A stretch of DNA of 64,000 nucleotides from Henricia sp. BOLD:AAB3569 (Eukaryota; Echinodermata; Asteroidea; Spinulosida; Echinasteridae). Position numbers and translations under genes: made by a program. The DNA lies in assembly GCA_037783545.1 (NCBI GenBank), contig JBBELK010000164.1, positions 1,860,001 through 1,924,000 of the forward strand, in the 5' to 3' direction. The notes under the pieces were generated by a model that ran no database searches, was not told the origin of the DNA, and was given only the letters and a program-made list of their open reading frames with translations. This document shows positions 9,333-18,625 of this stretch, piece by piece. Within the stretch, counting starts at the first letter, position 1; each line of letters starts with the position of its first letter.

Positions 9333-11565
9333 GTACATGCAGTAAGCATCACACGGTTTTAGTAATTTTTCGTTTTCTTAAAAAAAAATCAATAAAAATT
9401 AACATAAATGAAAACAGTTAGAAGGTGCATTTCGATTCACTTTACACACGCCGCAGAGTCGCCACCACTGATCTACATACACTGGAGTGGACACAAGCGA
9501 CTTTCTGTGTACAGCAACTGTCAGCCACAATACCTTGTCTTGACTGATATACTTTCACCAGACTACGTGTGCAAGCGATCATCAGATTTCATACTTTGGA
9601 AAATATCTTAGCTGCACATATGAATTCCTATACATTTTTCACACGAGCCTATCCTACAACAAATTTTATTAGTAAACTGATTTTTTAAACAAATATTTAT
9701 TTTAATTCTGGTGTGTGAAACTTCTTTTTATTTTCAGCGCCGAAACCGCACTACATTCACCCCGCAACAACTCAGCGAGCTGGAGACGCTTTTCTCCAAG
9801 ACGCATTACCCCGATGTGTTCGTCCGCGAGGATTTGGCCTTGCGTATTAATCTCACAGAGGCAAGAGTACAGGTAAAATAAATAAATAAAAATCTACTTC
9901 GTTTTTTGTTTCATCAATTATGTTTAACTATGCGATTTGTGATTTCATAGATTTCATATACGGCCGTCCTTTTTACCGTTTCAGAAAGAACACATTCTAA
10001 GCTTAAAATTGCTATTATACATGTATTGATGCTTGTTTCAAGTTCATACGATATTCAGAAGTGGAGTTAATGTTCACTGAATCTGGCCATGTCTCCATAT
10101 ATATACAAATGCGAGAAATGTGGATTTAAAGTCGGAGGTCCCAAAATTAAGCCTATATTTAAAATGTTAGGATATGAAAATCCATAGCAACCACCATGTT
10201 GCAAATAAGCTACACCCATCAAATTTCACATAAACAACGTTTAGACCTCGTTAAAGCTAAAACGAGTGGACTTCTTTCAGTTTTGGAGCGATTTTATCAG
10301 CTAGAAAGGCGAAAGTTCATAATAGCAGTTTTATTCGATTTGTTTCAGGTTTGGTTCCAGAATCGACGCGCCAAATGGCGTAAGATGGCCCGCCAGCGAC
10401 TAGGCATCGACCCCTGGCGGTCCCGCCAGATCACCGCCAGCCCGTACACCGGTGGCAGCGGGGCTTCGGCGGCAGCAGCCGCCAACATGGGGTTTGCCAC
10501 AGGGAATCCATGGCTAGCCGCAGCGGCGGCAGCGGCAGCGGCCGGGGCAGCGGTACGGCCGCCCGCTCTGAGTCAAGCTTCGGCGGGATTCTTGTACAAC
10601 GAGTCAATGGCACGGGCAGCGCACAACTCGCTCAGAGAAAGGTATGGGTTTCCCCGGAACAGTCGATATTTTAATTATCAACAAATCAAAAAAAATGTCT
10701 ACGAGTTTGGATGGAGAATGTGGATGGAGTGAAAAACTTAGCTCTACGTGCAGACGTCCTACCAATTGAGCTATGAAGCCAACTGGTGGTCTCGAATCAC
10801 GGTAGTGCAGTTGTTCGTCGCTGATTGGGATTGGCTATCACGTGAGCTTAGCAAGCCCTACAGAGTGAAAGACCCTCCAATGCGATAACCACCCCTCCCA
10901 GAGCTAGATCATTTAAAACACGGCCCAAACAAAGGTCTTGGAATTAAGTCCCGGGTTCGATTCCTGGGCATGTATGTGGATTGGGGTCGCAGTCCTTATA
11001 CTTTACTGCGTGGGTTTCCTCCAAGAGATTTCTCTGGGGTTTTCCTCCCACTTCTAAAACTGCAACTCCTTCTTCGTCCTCCTCCCAAGTCGATAATAGA
11101 TTATAGTTAAAGCTAATACCGTATAGTTGGTGGCATAAAGGGCCTTAGTTACGGAAGATGCCATAAAATTAACCACAACAACACAAACTTACGATGCAAT
11201 AAATCTAACTAACTGTATCATAATGAAGTAAATTTTCAAACTTTCACTCACCAATTTGCAGCATGCTGGCGGTTGCAGCTCTTCGCGAAGGAGCAGGCAT
11301 CTCGCATCTCCACCACCACCCAGGGCTCCCTCTACCGGCTTGTGGCTGCCACATGACGTCAGCAGTGGCCACGGCAAAGGACGCCGCCAAGGACGAGGTC
11401 GTGATGGCGGGCGCCCCAAACGGTGACCTTCCGCCAGGTACCTTCAGTTCCTGCAGTGACGACAGCGTGAGCAGCTCCAGTGTGGCGGCACTGCGACTTA
11501 AAGCCAAGGAACACGCCGATTTGGTGCACAGGGAGTCGTCTGCAAAAACTCGGGAAAATGTTTAA
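9252..11565 (+). CDS. Drgx: Paired-class homeobox transcription factor, Drgx/Prrxl1-like, four exons
   Basis: Nuclear DNA-binding transcription factor assembled from exons 9252-9332, 9738-9872, 10349-10641 and 11262-11565, about 270 residues. All introns are GT-AG, with phases 0, 0 and 2, and the frame stays open throughout. The homeodomain covers about residues 27-86: it opens [13 protein letters not shown], contains THYPDVF and INLTEARVQ, and ends [12 protein letters not shown], with Gln at position 50 (paired-like, no paired domain). The intron at homeodomain position 46/47 is typical of the class. An alanine-rich stretch lies at residues 113-140 and an OAR motif ([17 protein letters not shown]) at about 241-258. 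Drgx proteins, as I recall them, carry a short acidic/basic N-terminus ending RRKQ just before an intron and then RRNRTTFT; here RRRQ precedes an intron at the same place. In vertebrates Drgx acts in sensory neurons. Alternatives are other OAR-bearing families such as Alx, Arx or Prrx. The N-terminus may extend into an upstream exon. Confidence 0.82.
9333..9737 (+). other. Intron 1 of the Drgx-like gene
   Basis: 405-base GT-AG intron, AT-rich, with a long T-rich tract before the acceptor. I see no repeat or second gene in it. Confidence 0.8.
9738..9872 (+). CDS. Drgx: Drgx-like exon B (homeodomain helices 1 and 2)
   Basis: 135 bases, exactly 45 codons, from RRNRTTFT to EARVQ. The acceptor is TTTTCAG|CGC at 9737/9738 and the donor ACAG|GTAAAA at 9872/9873. 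It carries the N-terminal arm and helices 1-2 of the homeodomain. Both bounding introns are phase 0. Confidence 0.92.
9873..10348 (+). other. Intron 2 of the Drgx-like gene (within the homeodomain)
   Basis: 476-base GT-AG intron at homeodomain position 46/47. AT-rich, with no recognisable element. Confidence 0.8.
10349..10641 (+). CDS. Drgx: Drgx-like exon C (recognition helix, alanine-rich linker)
   Basis: Starts at TTTCAG|GTTTGG with [12 protein letters not shown], the recognition helix. It continues as a basic stretch ([13 protein letters not shown]) and two polyalanine tracts broken by Gly, Asn and Trp. It ends AGAAAG|GTATGG at 10641/10642, leaving two bases for the next codon (phase 2). 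The open frame running past 10641 to about 10730 is intron read-through, and its 5' part before 10349 is intron as well. Confidence 0.88.
10738..10786 (-). repeat. tRNA-derived SINE head fragment
   Basis: Read on the minus strand, this gives CATAGCTCAATTGGTAGGACG, the 5' half of a tRNA with the polymerase III A box. No matching T arm follows, so it is a truncated SINE or tRNA relic. It lies in intron 3 of the homeobox gene. Confidence 0.55.
10925..11180 (+). repeat. SINE-like insertion in intron 3 of the Drgx-like gene
   Basis: Contains a polymerase III B-box sequence (GGGTTCGATTCCT) near 10952. A 3' body with GGGTTTCCTCC and GGGGTTTTCCTCCCAC follows, of a kind seen in deuterostome SINEs. 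It ends before the exon D acceptor. The A-box half is not clear. Confidence 0.5.
11262..11565 (+). CDS. Drgx: Drgx-like exon D (C-terminus with OAR motif)
   Basis: The acceptor TTTGCAG|C at 11261/11262 supplies the third base of the split serine codon, and the frame then runs 100 codons to TAA at 11563-11565. It contains a His/Pro-rich stretch, CGCH, an acid- and Ser-rich segment and the OAR motif near the C-terminus, followed by about twelve residues. The exact match of the phase to exon C is strong support for the model. Confidence 0.87.
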
Positions 11566-11634
11566 TTTGATTTCTGATTATTTTCGAAACGAGTAGCTTA
11601 GGCTTGGTATTGGTTTCAGACAGTCCTGAAAGGC

Positions 11635-11885
11635 AATGGGAACAATGTCACAGCACTGCTAAGCACAGAAATTTACTTAGCATACTAAGCACACAATTCA
11701 TTTGGTCCACTTTGAAAATATTGGTTGTCAGCGCCAAACTTGTGATGTGCATTTACAGGTATTATGCTAATGTTTCAAAGAGCACGAATTGATATACAAT
11801 TTTGACTGGTAACCCATTTTCAGAAAGCCAATAATTTCTGTGCTAAGCACATTTTTGTGCTTACCAGTACCATGAAATTGGTCTC
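11635..11885 (+). mobile_element. MITE with TGCTAAGCACAGAAATT inverted ends
   Basis: GCTAAGCACAGAAATTT near 11657 and its inverted partner AATTTCTGTGCTAAGCAC near 11833 face each other, about 170 bases apart. The arms also contain further CTAAGCAC copies. It lies just downstream of the Drgx-like stop codon and could be part of its 3' UTR. Confidence 0.6.
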
Positions 11886-12071
11886 TGGTTTCAGCTTCGA
11901 TCAAGTGAAATGGCTTCAAGGATAGACTGTGAAAACAACGCCGAAATAAGAACTAATATACGTGTAGGTCTACCCGTTTTTGAGTTACGAGTGCGTACGC
12001 ATATAACTACTTCATGGAGGCCGCCATGTTTCGCCATGGTTATGCAAATACGTGTAGGTGTATAGACCCTT

Positions 12072-12187
12072 TACACAGCGGCCATATGAGGGGCCAAGCG
12101 ATTTGTCCCCACGTGTAAGGCATGATTAGGCACTTTGTGGTTTCATTGTTGCATCATTTTAAAAATAAAACCTGCCCATATACGTGG
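12072..12187 (+). mobile_element. MITE family H copy
   Basis: GCGGCCATATGAGGGG ... GGCACTTTGTGGTTTCATTGTT ... AAACCTGCCCATATACGTGGC parallels the palindromic insert at 41699-41829. An AATAAA at 12164-12169 lies inside this repeat; it could serve as a poly(A) signal for the upstream homeobox gene, but this is not demonstrable here. Confidence 0.55.
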
Positions 12188-12325
12188 CTGTTGATGCAAA
12201 TGGTCGTTTCGAAAACGACTGCCTCTCTAAAATCTCTTGGTGGCAGCAGACACGTTTATGCACTCCCGTTGATCAGTGATTATAACAGATCTCGCCAGTT
12301 AGTACAAAATTGTTGACTAACCACT

Positions 12326-12425
12326 GAGACTTGGGATCAATTTCACAAAAGTTAAGATGAGTACGTCCTAATTCCCATACCAACGTTCCAAGATAAGAAG
12401 AGTGACCCTTCCTAACACGATTCCA
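12326..12425 (+). mobile_element. MITE family E, left part
   Basis: GGGATCAATTTCACAAAAGTTAAGA, then CCAAGATAAGAAGAGTGACCC, as at 16489-16601 and 16668-16793. The right inverted end GCGTCTTA..CTTTGTGAAATC is missing. The DNA upstream (12271-12325) also matches 16610-16667, so a larger duplicated unit is present. Confidence 0.65.
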
Positions 12426-12894
12426 GCAAAAACGATTCCAGCAATTGTTCCCGTTGACATAAATTGCTCTGTTTTTAGAGCTAGCTCGATTTCGAGCCAA
12501 TTAATAAAAAAATATATTTCTATTCCAAAGCGTACATTCCATTTAGTTTATTAAGTGCTTCTGACACAGAGACGGTACTTTGTAACAGTGTCGCCTGGTC
12601 TAACTTTACATTAACTATCGTTAGCTTAAATAATGTTTTGGCAGATATACCAGTCCCAATGGAAACGTGTAAATTTGATTCGTTTAACAGCCGTCTTCTG
12701 TTTTCTAACTGTTTTTAAATGTCTGGAAGCATTTAGAAGCATTTAGACATTCAGTATGTTATGTACAATATTTCAGATTTTTAAAAATGAAAAATAGGTT
12801 TTTACGGATGTAATAGAGGATTACCACATCTTAATTCTTAATTGTGCCACTTTTCTGACAATATTCCCAAACTTGTATCTTAATGTTCTTGTAA

Positions 12895-13171
12895 TGCACC
12901 TATCAATTGTCCCACCCCCCTCTGCCCGCGCTGCCCCACCCCCTAGGTGGGGGTTTAGTCACGTTTTTCATGCATTTGATCCTTTGAAATAAAATTTTCT
13001 GTGCATTTGTAGACAAGATGCGCATGTTTTGCACCCGAGGGTGGGGATTTTTGTCACCTAAATGTTGCCCCAGGGATGGGGATTTTGTCACGCAAAAAGT
13101 GACAATCCCCACCTTTTAGGTGGGGTAGCCCGGGGGTGGGGGAGGGGTGGGGGAAACAATTGATAGGTGCA
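12895..13171 (+). mobile_element. C/G-rich MITE with long terminal inverted repeats
   Basis: TGCACCTATCAATTGT at 12895-12910 pairs exactly with ACAATTGATAGGTGCA at 13156-13171. The arms continue as C-rich versus G-rich strands (CCCCACCCCCTAGGTGGGGG against CCCACCTTTTAGGTGGGG). Total length 277 bases. Confidence 0.8.
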
Positions 13172-13179
13172 TAACATTT

Positions 13180-14015
13180 TAGGCAATATCAAGTAAAAGT
13201 AAAAGACATTTTCACTTCTTGTGACCTAATTTGTAAGTGCAGAACAAAGTGTACGCGTCGTTGCGGTCCCGCCAAAGTTGTAAGCCACACGCCTAATAAA
13301 AATTGGGTTCAATAGAGGGCGCTATTGTAAATTTACGGTCAATGCTCTCTGTTGTCTCAGTTGTATGCCTCCGTTCCATGAATTTTGTTTTCTTTTCATT
13401 TTTCCGCTAATGCATAATGATAATGCATTATATAATGATACAGTGACCTTTAAGCACAATCTCTTATTTTGGGGGCACTGTATTATCTAAGCGTTTTCGT
13501 ATTATTTATGTCATTTCCCTAATATGTGCAATATTAAAATATTATTTATGTACTTCCCATTATTTATAAAGTAAGTGTAGCGTCCATATATTAGAACAGC
13601 TGTTTTTTACTGTCCAAATTTATGACAACAATATATTTTATCTCTTTTTTTTTTGGCAAATGTAAATATTAAACAACCTAATATATTTGGTGACAGATAC
13701 ATGTAGTTACTTTAGTTGCGTTTATACTTTGTTCTCTCTTTCTCATGTGATGAAATATAAATAAAGTTTCGATTGTATAATACAGTAAAATCGGTACAAG
13801 TTTCATTTATTCTGAAGGATGTTATTCTCTCGGAAGCAAACACGAAATGAGTGTGTTCATTGTTACAGAGAGCAGAATATGTGACGTCATTTGTCATGGT
13901 GAAAGAAGCAAACACTGAGCTGTAGGCTACGTTATTTGCAAAAGCACACTAATTTATAGTGAATTCAATGCCCTATACAATGGACTGGTTGTACAACTGC
14001 AGATGGCTGTACTGT
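13180..14015. other. No gene recognised
   Basis: AT-rich DNA with short repeats of ATTATTTATG near 13500-13560. No coding or RNA signal seen. Confidence 0.5.
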
Positions 14016-14019
14016 GCCA

Positions 14020-14192
14020 GAATTGAAACAACGCGCCAGCCATCTTGCTTCAGATAAAACAATGCTTTGTCTAGACTGCTCCTCGGCCCATACGATCGCT
14101 TGCATTCCAGTATTGAGAGTTGTTTACCAGTCCAGACAAGGAATTTGTTTTCTGGAGTAAGATGGCGGTATTTGCTTCATTTCGGAAGCCGC
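14020..14192 (+). mobile_element. MITE family C, copy 1
   Basis: Palindromic: GCCATCTTGCTTCAG...AATGCTTTGTCTAGACTG faces CCAGTCCAGACAAGGAATTTG...GAGTAAGATGGC. Homologous to 27568-27811 and 31962-32152. This is the most diverged of the three copies. Confidence 0.75.
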
Positions 14193-14311
14193 TGACACCC
14201 CCATTGCATTGTATTGCTCAGTGCAACAGACGATCTAGTGTGAAGAGCGCCCTCTTGTCTCACTAATGTGAATGTTAGACAGCGCCCCCATTCTAGCCGT
14301 ACGGCATTTGC

Positions 14312-14528
14312 AATGATTACAATGGTCAACTCTACACGAGCATTATGGAGCAAGTTCGGGAGGGGTGACTATAGACCCGCGGGGCTTGGTTCCTCAAGCC
14401 AGACTAGCTAGTCAAACCACGCAGCGTTCGGGTGACATCTAGATCGACTACGGTTAGTCTAGTTAACTATAGCGCCTGCCCGAACTTGCTCAGTAATGAT
14501 TACAATGGTCAACTCTACACGAGCATTA
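14312..14528 (+). mobile_element. Palindromic insert flanked by a perfect 34-bp direct repeat
   Basis: The same 34 bases (from AATGATTACAATGG to ACACGAGCATTA) occur at 14312-14345 and 14495-14528. Between them lie 149 bases bounded by inverted GAGCAAGTTCGGG / CCCGAACTTGCTC. It is either an insertion with a very long target duplication or a template-switch product. Confidence 0.7.
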
Positions 14529-14944
14529 AACATGTTAAATGCACAATAATTGTTATGAGATGGCTGCCAGTGAAATGTCAGCCGATGAACCTTCTTTTGT
14601 TTTTCGCCTGGAAACATAGAACACTGGGTAAGTAATCTGTGCTTATGAACCATCCACTCTTAAGTTAATCAAGCTATGACACAAGAGGAGTAATATTAGA
14701 AGAAATCCCGGATTTCTGAGACCATCCAAAACATATTTATTTCCCAAGTGTAAACAATCAGAGTAAACGACCAGTATTTTGTAAGTTTCACATTTTCATC
14801 GCTTGCGTTATTACTGCTAGGTTTGTAAGTATTTAAAGTATTTAATACACATGATTGGTATCTCGAAGAATCAGAAATGTTCACAGATTTACACATAACT
14901 TACACGATATATACATGATGACGGCAGAAAACTTCCCCTAAAAT

Positions 14945-15180
14945 GGTTTTGTCTGAAGTGCTATAGTCTTTGAGAAATGAGCAAAACAATTATTTTTCGT
15001 CTCGCGAGACGTAAATTCAATTTGCCCCAAAACCATTTCGCCCCCGAACCACTTCGCCCAAGTGCAATTTCGCTCTAAATCACTTCGTCCAAACACTACC
15101 TCGACCAAATGCCACTTCGCCCCAAAACCACTTCGTGCACAGGCCATGGTTCAGGGCGAAGTGGTTTTGGGGCGAAACGA
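14945..15180 (-). repeat. Irregular 15-17-bp minisatellite, CACTTCGCCC units
   Basis: About ten units of the type AA(C/T)CACTTCGCCCCAA between 15015 and 15150. A unit in reversed orientation (GGGCGAAGTGGTTTTGGGGC) follows at about 15154-15174, so the end can fold back on the array. Confidence 0.7.
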
Positions 15181-15224
15181 CTGCAAACCCTTTTTGACTG
15201 TTAACCCTTTTTCAAAAGTTAGAT

Positions 15225-15330
15225 GGTGGTTTTTGCTCAGGTTGGTTTTAATCATGCATATCTTCAATCACACAGGGGGATAAAACTAATTGTAACAGTT
15301 TACCAATCATGTATACTATCTTTAAGTCAC
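15225..15330 (-). mobile_element. Solo end of foldback element F, inverted
   Basis: CAGGTTGGTTTT, CTTCAATCACACA, GTAACAGTTTACCAATC match the reverse complement of the 116-bp unit at 3241-3930. Only the outer unit is present. Confidence 0.65.
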
Positions 15331-16080
15331 TGCTTTGTATAAGAAGTCAATTTGACTGAAAATGCAAGGCGCATCGGTGCCATCCTCGTCCAGACGTTGT
15401 AAAGTGCGCCCTCTCATTTTCCTCCGAGCTTAAAAACACCGATCTCTATCCAATGGATGCAGTAGACGATCACGCGAGAAATAAAACAAAGTCGGCCATC
15501 GTACTCGTATTTATTCTTGATCGTATTTATTCTTGATAAACTCGCTATAACTCTATGTACTCCGAGAATCATTTAATACTTCCCTTAGTTGCTTCCAGGA
15601 AAAAAATGTTGGGACCTACAATTCTCTTTGTTAGCAGAATGGTGTAATAACTGCTTATAGGCATTTATTTCGAGCGTATTTTTGTGACCATCAGCATAAT
15701 AACCAGCGCCATGCACGCAAAAGATGTACAGCGCCCTCTTCTGATTAAAATTGCTCTCCACAGAGAACAGGTAGTTCTCATACGGGCATGCAGTTTACAG
15801 AAAGTGAAGAGAAGATATGGCAATTCATCCGTTTTTAATATATTAACAATTTTAAATTTAGAATTTAACTTTTATTAATTAGCTTCTATTTTACACTTAT
15901 TTAGAATTTAGTTTTCACTTCTCCGAGTTAATAATGTTGAATAGGTTGAAAAAAAATGTATCGACAACCTAAGAAACGATGTTTAGAGGGCACCGAAGAC
16001 TTCATACGTTTCTCATAATTTCGCTGATCAAGTCCTCGAGTCGTGTTTATTTTGCTCGAATTACTGCCCTTCACGCGCGC

Positions 16081-16095
16081 GTTGCCCGGGGCAAC
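16081..16095. promoter_or_regulatory. Candidate RFX X-box palindrome
   Basis: GTTGCCCGGGGCAAC fits the RFX X-box form of inverted GTTGCC half-sites with a three-base spacer. RFX factors drive ciliary and some other genes. No downstream gene is evident, so function is inference from the motif only. Confidence 0.3.
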
Positions 16096-16488
16096 CGCGA
16101 GCTATCGGTGCCCTCTTCAAGCAAATCATCCGAATTGAAAAAGGAAAAAGAAGAAAGAGAAAACTAGAAGAGAAAGAGGGAAGAAATCTTGGCGCCACTT
16201 TTCTCTCTCTTAGCGTTCCCGCGTTCAGTTGCTGATCAGCCTGGGGCAACTAACGATTCAGATTCACTCGGAGAAGAAGGAAAAAAACTAGACTACAAAA
16301 AAAAAGACGAGAAGAATAAAAAAAAAACACTAGAAATGTAAGACACTGGCTTTAAAAATGCACCCAGTTTGATAAGAGATGCTAAGTATATCACCGTACG
16401 AGCGAGAAATGATTTTCAGTGATTCTTCTTCGGACAGAAGTGTTCTTTTTTTGTCAGAAGAGAGTTCGTGTGTATTGAGGGTCTTGGG

Positions 16489-16601
16489 GTCGATTTCACC
16501 AAATTTAAGACAATGCGTCCTAATTCTCATAATAACGTACCAAGATAAGAAGAGTGACCCTTCCCAAGACGCGTCTTAACGCTTTGTGAAATCGGCCCCT
16601 G
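16489..16601 (+). mobile_element. MITE family E, copy 2
   Basis: Full-length palindromic copy: GGGTCGATTTCACCAAATTTAAGAC faces GCGTCTTAACGCTTTGTGAAATCGGCCCC, with GATAAGAAGAGTGACCCTTCC between. Confidence 0.75.
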
Positions 16602-16667
16602 ATTATGTATTTAAATCAAGTAACAGGTCTCGACAGTTATTACAAATTATCAACTAAACACTGAGAC

Positions 16668-16793
16668 CTGGGATTGATTTCACAAAAGTTAAGACAAGTT
16701 CAATTCATCCTAATTTCCATACCAACATCCCAAGATAAGAAGAATTACCCTTCCTATAAGATGCGTCTTAGCACTTTGTGAAATCGGCCCCGG
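16668..16793 (+). mobile_element. MITE family E, copy 3
   Basis: GGGATTGATTTCACAAAAGTTAAGAC faces GCGTCTTAGCACTTTGTGAAATCGGCCCC. It lies only 66 bases from copy 2, in the same orientation. Confidence 0.75.
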
Positions 16794-16951
16794 TTTTTTT
16801 ATAAGGAAACACAATTAGCATTCTTGAACTTAGGGGAACAAACCTGGAGGGTGCAATCAATTTGTGTATACTGTTTTTAAATGTGTTTCTTTCTAAACAG
16901 CCGATTTACCTGTTGTGATTATGTTACAGACACATGATTATGAATCGAATA

Positions 16952-17185
16952 CAGTTGTAGTCAGAAGTTTACATACAACTGTGTTAAAACTGGTGTGCTT
17001 AAACTTGCGTTGTCACCATTTTTGTAACAGTCTTTACTAAAGTCGTGATTTTGTGGAATTCCTCGCGTGCTTGCAGTACTTAAAACATAGCTTGCACACC
17101 TTGCAATGGTTCGGGTAGTCCTGTTTACCATTTTGGGTGATGATGGTGGTTGTGTACATGTATGTAAACCTTCTGACTTCAACTG
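16952..17185 (+). mobile_element. Tc1/mariner-type MITE with TA target duplication
   Basis: 234-base element with ends CAGTTGTAGTCAGAAGTTTACATAC and the inverted GTATGTAAACCTTCTGACTTCAACTG, flanked by TA at 16950-16951 and 17186-17187. The terminal sequence is very close to known vertebrate Tc1-like transposon ends (CAGTTGAAGTCGGAAGTTTACATAC, from memory). No transposase is present. Confidence 0.85.
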
Positions 17186-17261
17186 TAAGTGCAAAGTGAA
17201 AAAAATGCAGTTGGAATTTATACCTAGATCAAAGTGCGCACTCTTATTTTGTCCGCCACAC

Positions 17262-18030
17262 TTGTGTACATGGGAATATGTCTTCACATGATTGTGTACA
17301 TGGGAATATGTCTTCACATGATTGTGTACATGGGAATATGTCTTCACATGATTGTGTACATGGGAATATGTCTTCACATGATTGTGTACATGGGAATATG
17401 TCTTCACATGATTGTGTACATGGGAATATGTCTAAATGTGTAAATTATGTCTTCACATGTGTACATTATGTCTTCACATGTGTACATGTGAATATGTCTT
17501 CACATGTGTACATGGGAATATGTCTTCACATGTGTACATTATGTCTTCACATGTGTACATTATGTCTTCACATGTGTACATTATGTCTTCACATGTGTAC
17601 ATTATGTCTTCACATGTGTACATTATGTCTTCACATGTGTACATTATGTCTTCACATGTGTACATTATGTCTTCACATGTGTACATGGGAATATGTCTTC
17701 ACATGTGTACATTATGTCTTCACATGAGTACATTATGTCTTCACATGTGTACATTATGTCTTCACATGTGTACATTATGTCTTCACATGAGTACATTATG
17801 TCTTCACATGTGTACATGGGAATATGTCTTCACATGTGTACATTATGTCTTCACATGAGTACATTATGTCTTCACATGTGTACATTATGTCTTCACATGT
17901 GTACATTATGTCTTCACATGTGTACATTATGTCTTCACATGTGTACATTATGTCTTCACATGTGTACATTATGTCTTAACATGTGTACATGGGTATAGTT
18001 GTCTTCACATGTGTACATGAGAATAAGTCT
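17262..18030 (+). repeat. Minisatellite with 30-bp and 21-bp units around TGTGTACAT
   Basis: Six or so copies of a 30-bp unit (TGTGTACATGGGAATATG then TCTTCACATGAT) are followed by about 25 copies of a 21-bp unit (ACATGTGTACATTATGTCTTC). A 26-bp GGGAATATG variant is interspersed at irregular spacing. Because 30 and 21 are multiples of three, several frames on both strands stay open for 70-164 codons; these are artefacts. Confidence 0.95.
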
Positions 18031-18440
18031 TCGCGTAAGCCCTAATTCACGAAAATGCATTCACAAACTTAAAACAGGTCTAGGTCTATAGTCTGAGTTT
18101 TCAATGGTTGTACTGCGTCCAGCGAATATTTCATTCCCTGACCGTAAATGATATTCAGACGCGCTCGGGCGGGCGCCTAGATCCCGGGGCACAAAGCGAG
18201 CCAAGCTTGGACTAACTCCCCAAGCCTCGCATCGATTTTTGTTTTGGAAAAAAACAATCGTTTACGGCAACATGTTAAGGGTTGCTTAATAATACAGCCC
18301 CAGGCCGTTTTTCAGAGAAATGTCCTGCCCAGGCTTATGAGACGGTAACTGTGAAGGGCGCCGCCAGCGGCGACAGGGCGAAAGTCGTGACGAGAAGGTT
18401 TCGAAACGATGGGTATCATCTGTGCATGGCTTTATACTTA

Positions 18441-18625
18441 GGGGCCGTCTATATAAAGTACGTACGCACAAAATGCAGACCTTTTAGACCTCCCCTCCAC
18501 CCACTCCCTTGTACGCATATTTCGTGACGTCACCCATATGCTTTAACGTTGGGTGTACGCATTGGCTCCAACCCTCCCCCTTCCCCCCTGGCCCTCCGTG
18601 CGTACGTACTTTATGGATTCCCCCT
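18441..18625 (+). mobile_element. MITE with GGGGCCGTCTATATAAAGTACG ends
   Basis: GGGGCCGTCTATATAAAGTACGTACG at the left faces CGTACGTACTTTATGGATTCCCCC at the right. The interior is C-rich. The overall length of 185 bases is typical of a non-autonomous DNA transposon. Confidence 0.75.

Noticed and set aside
10196-10732. Single-exon 178-residue homeobox protein
   Set aside because: The frame before 10349 lacks homeodomain helices 1-2 and the acceptor at 10348 is clear; the part after 10641 is past a donor. It is exon C with intron read-through.
17234-17998. Long repetitive open frames on both strands (up to 164 codons, MCTLCLH-type repeats)
   Set aside because: They lie entirely inside a minisatellite whose unit lengths are multiples of three, and open frames exist in several frames and both strands.
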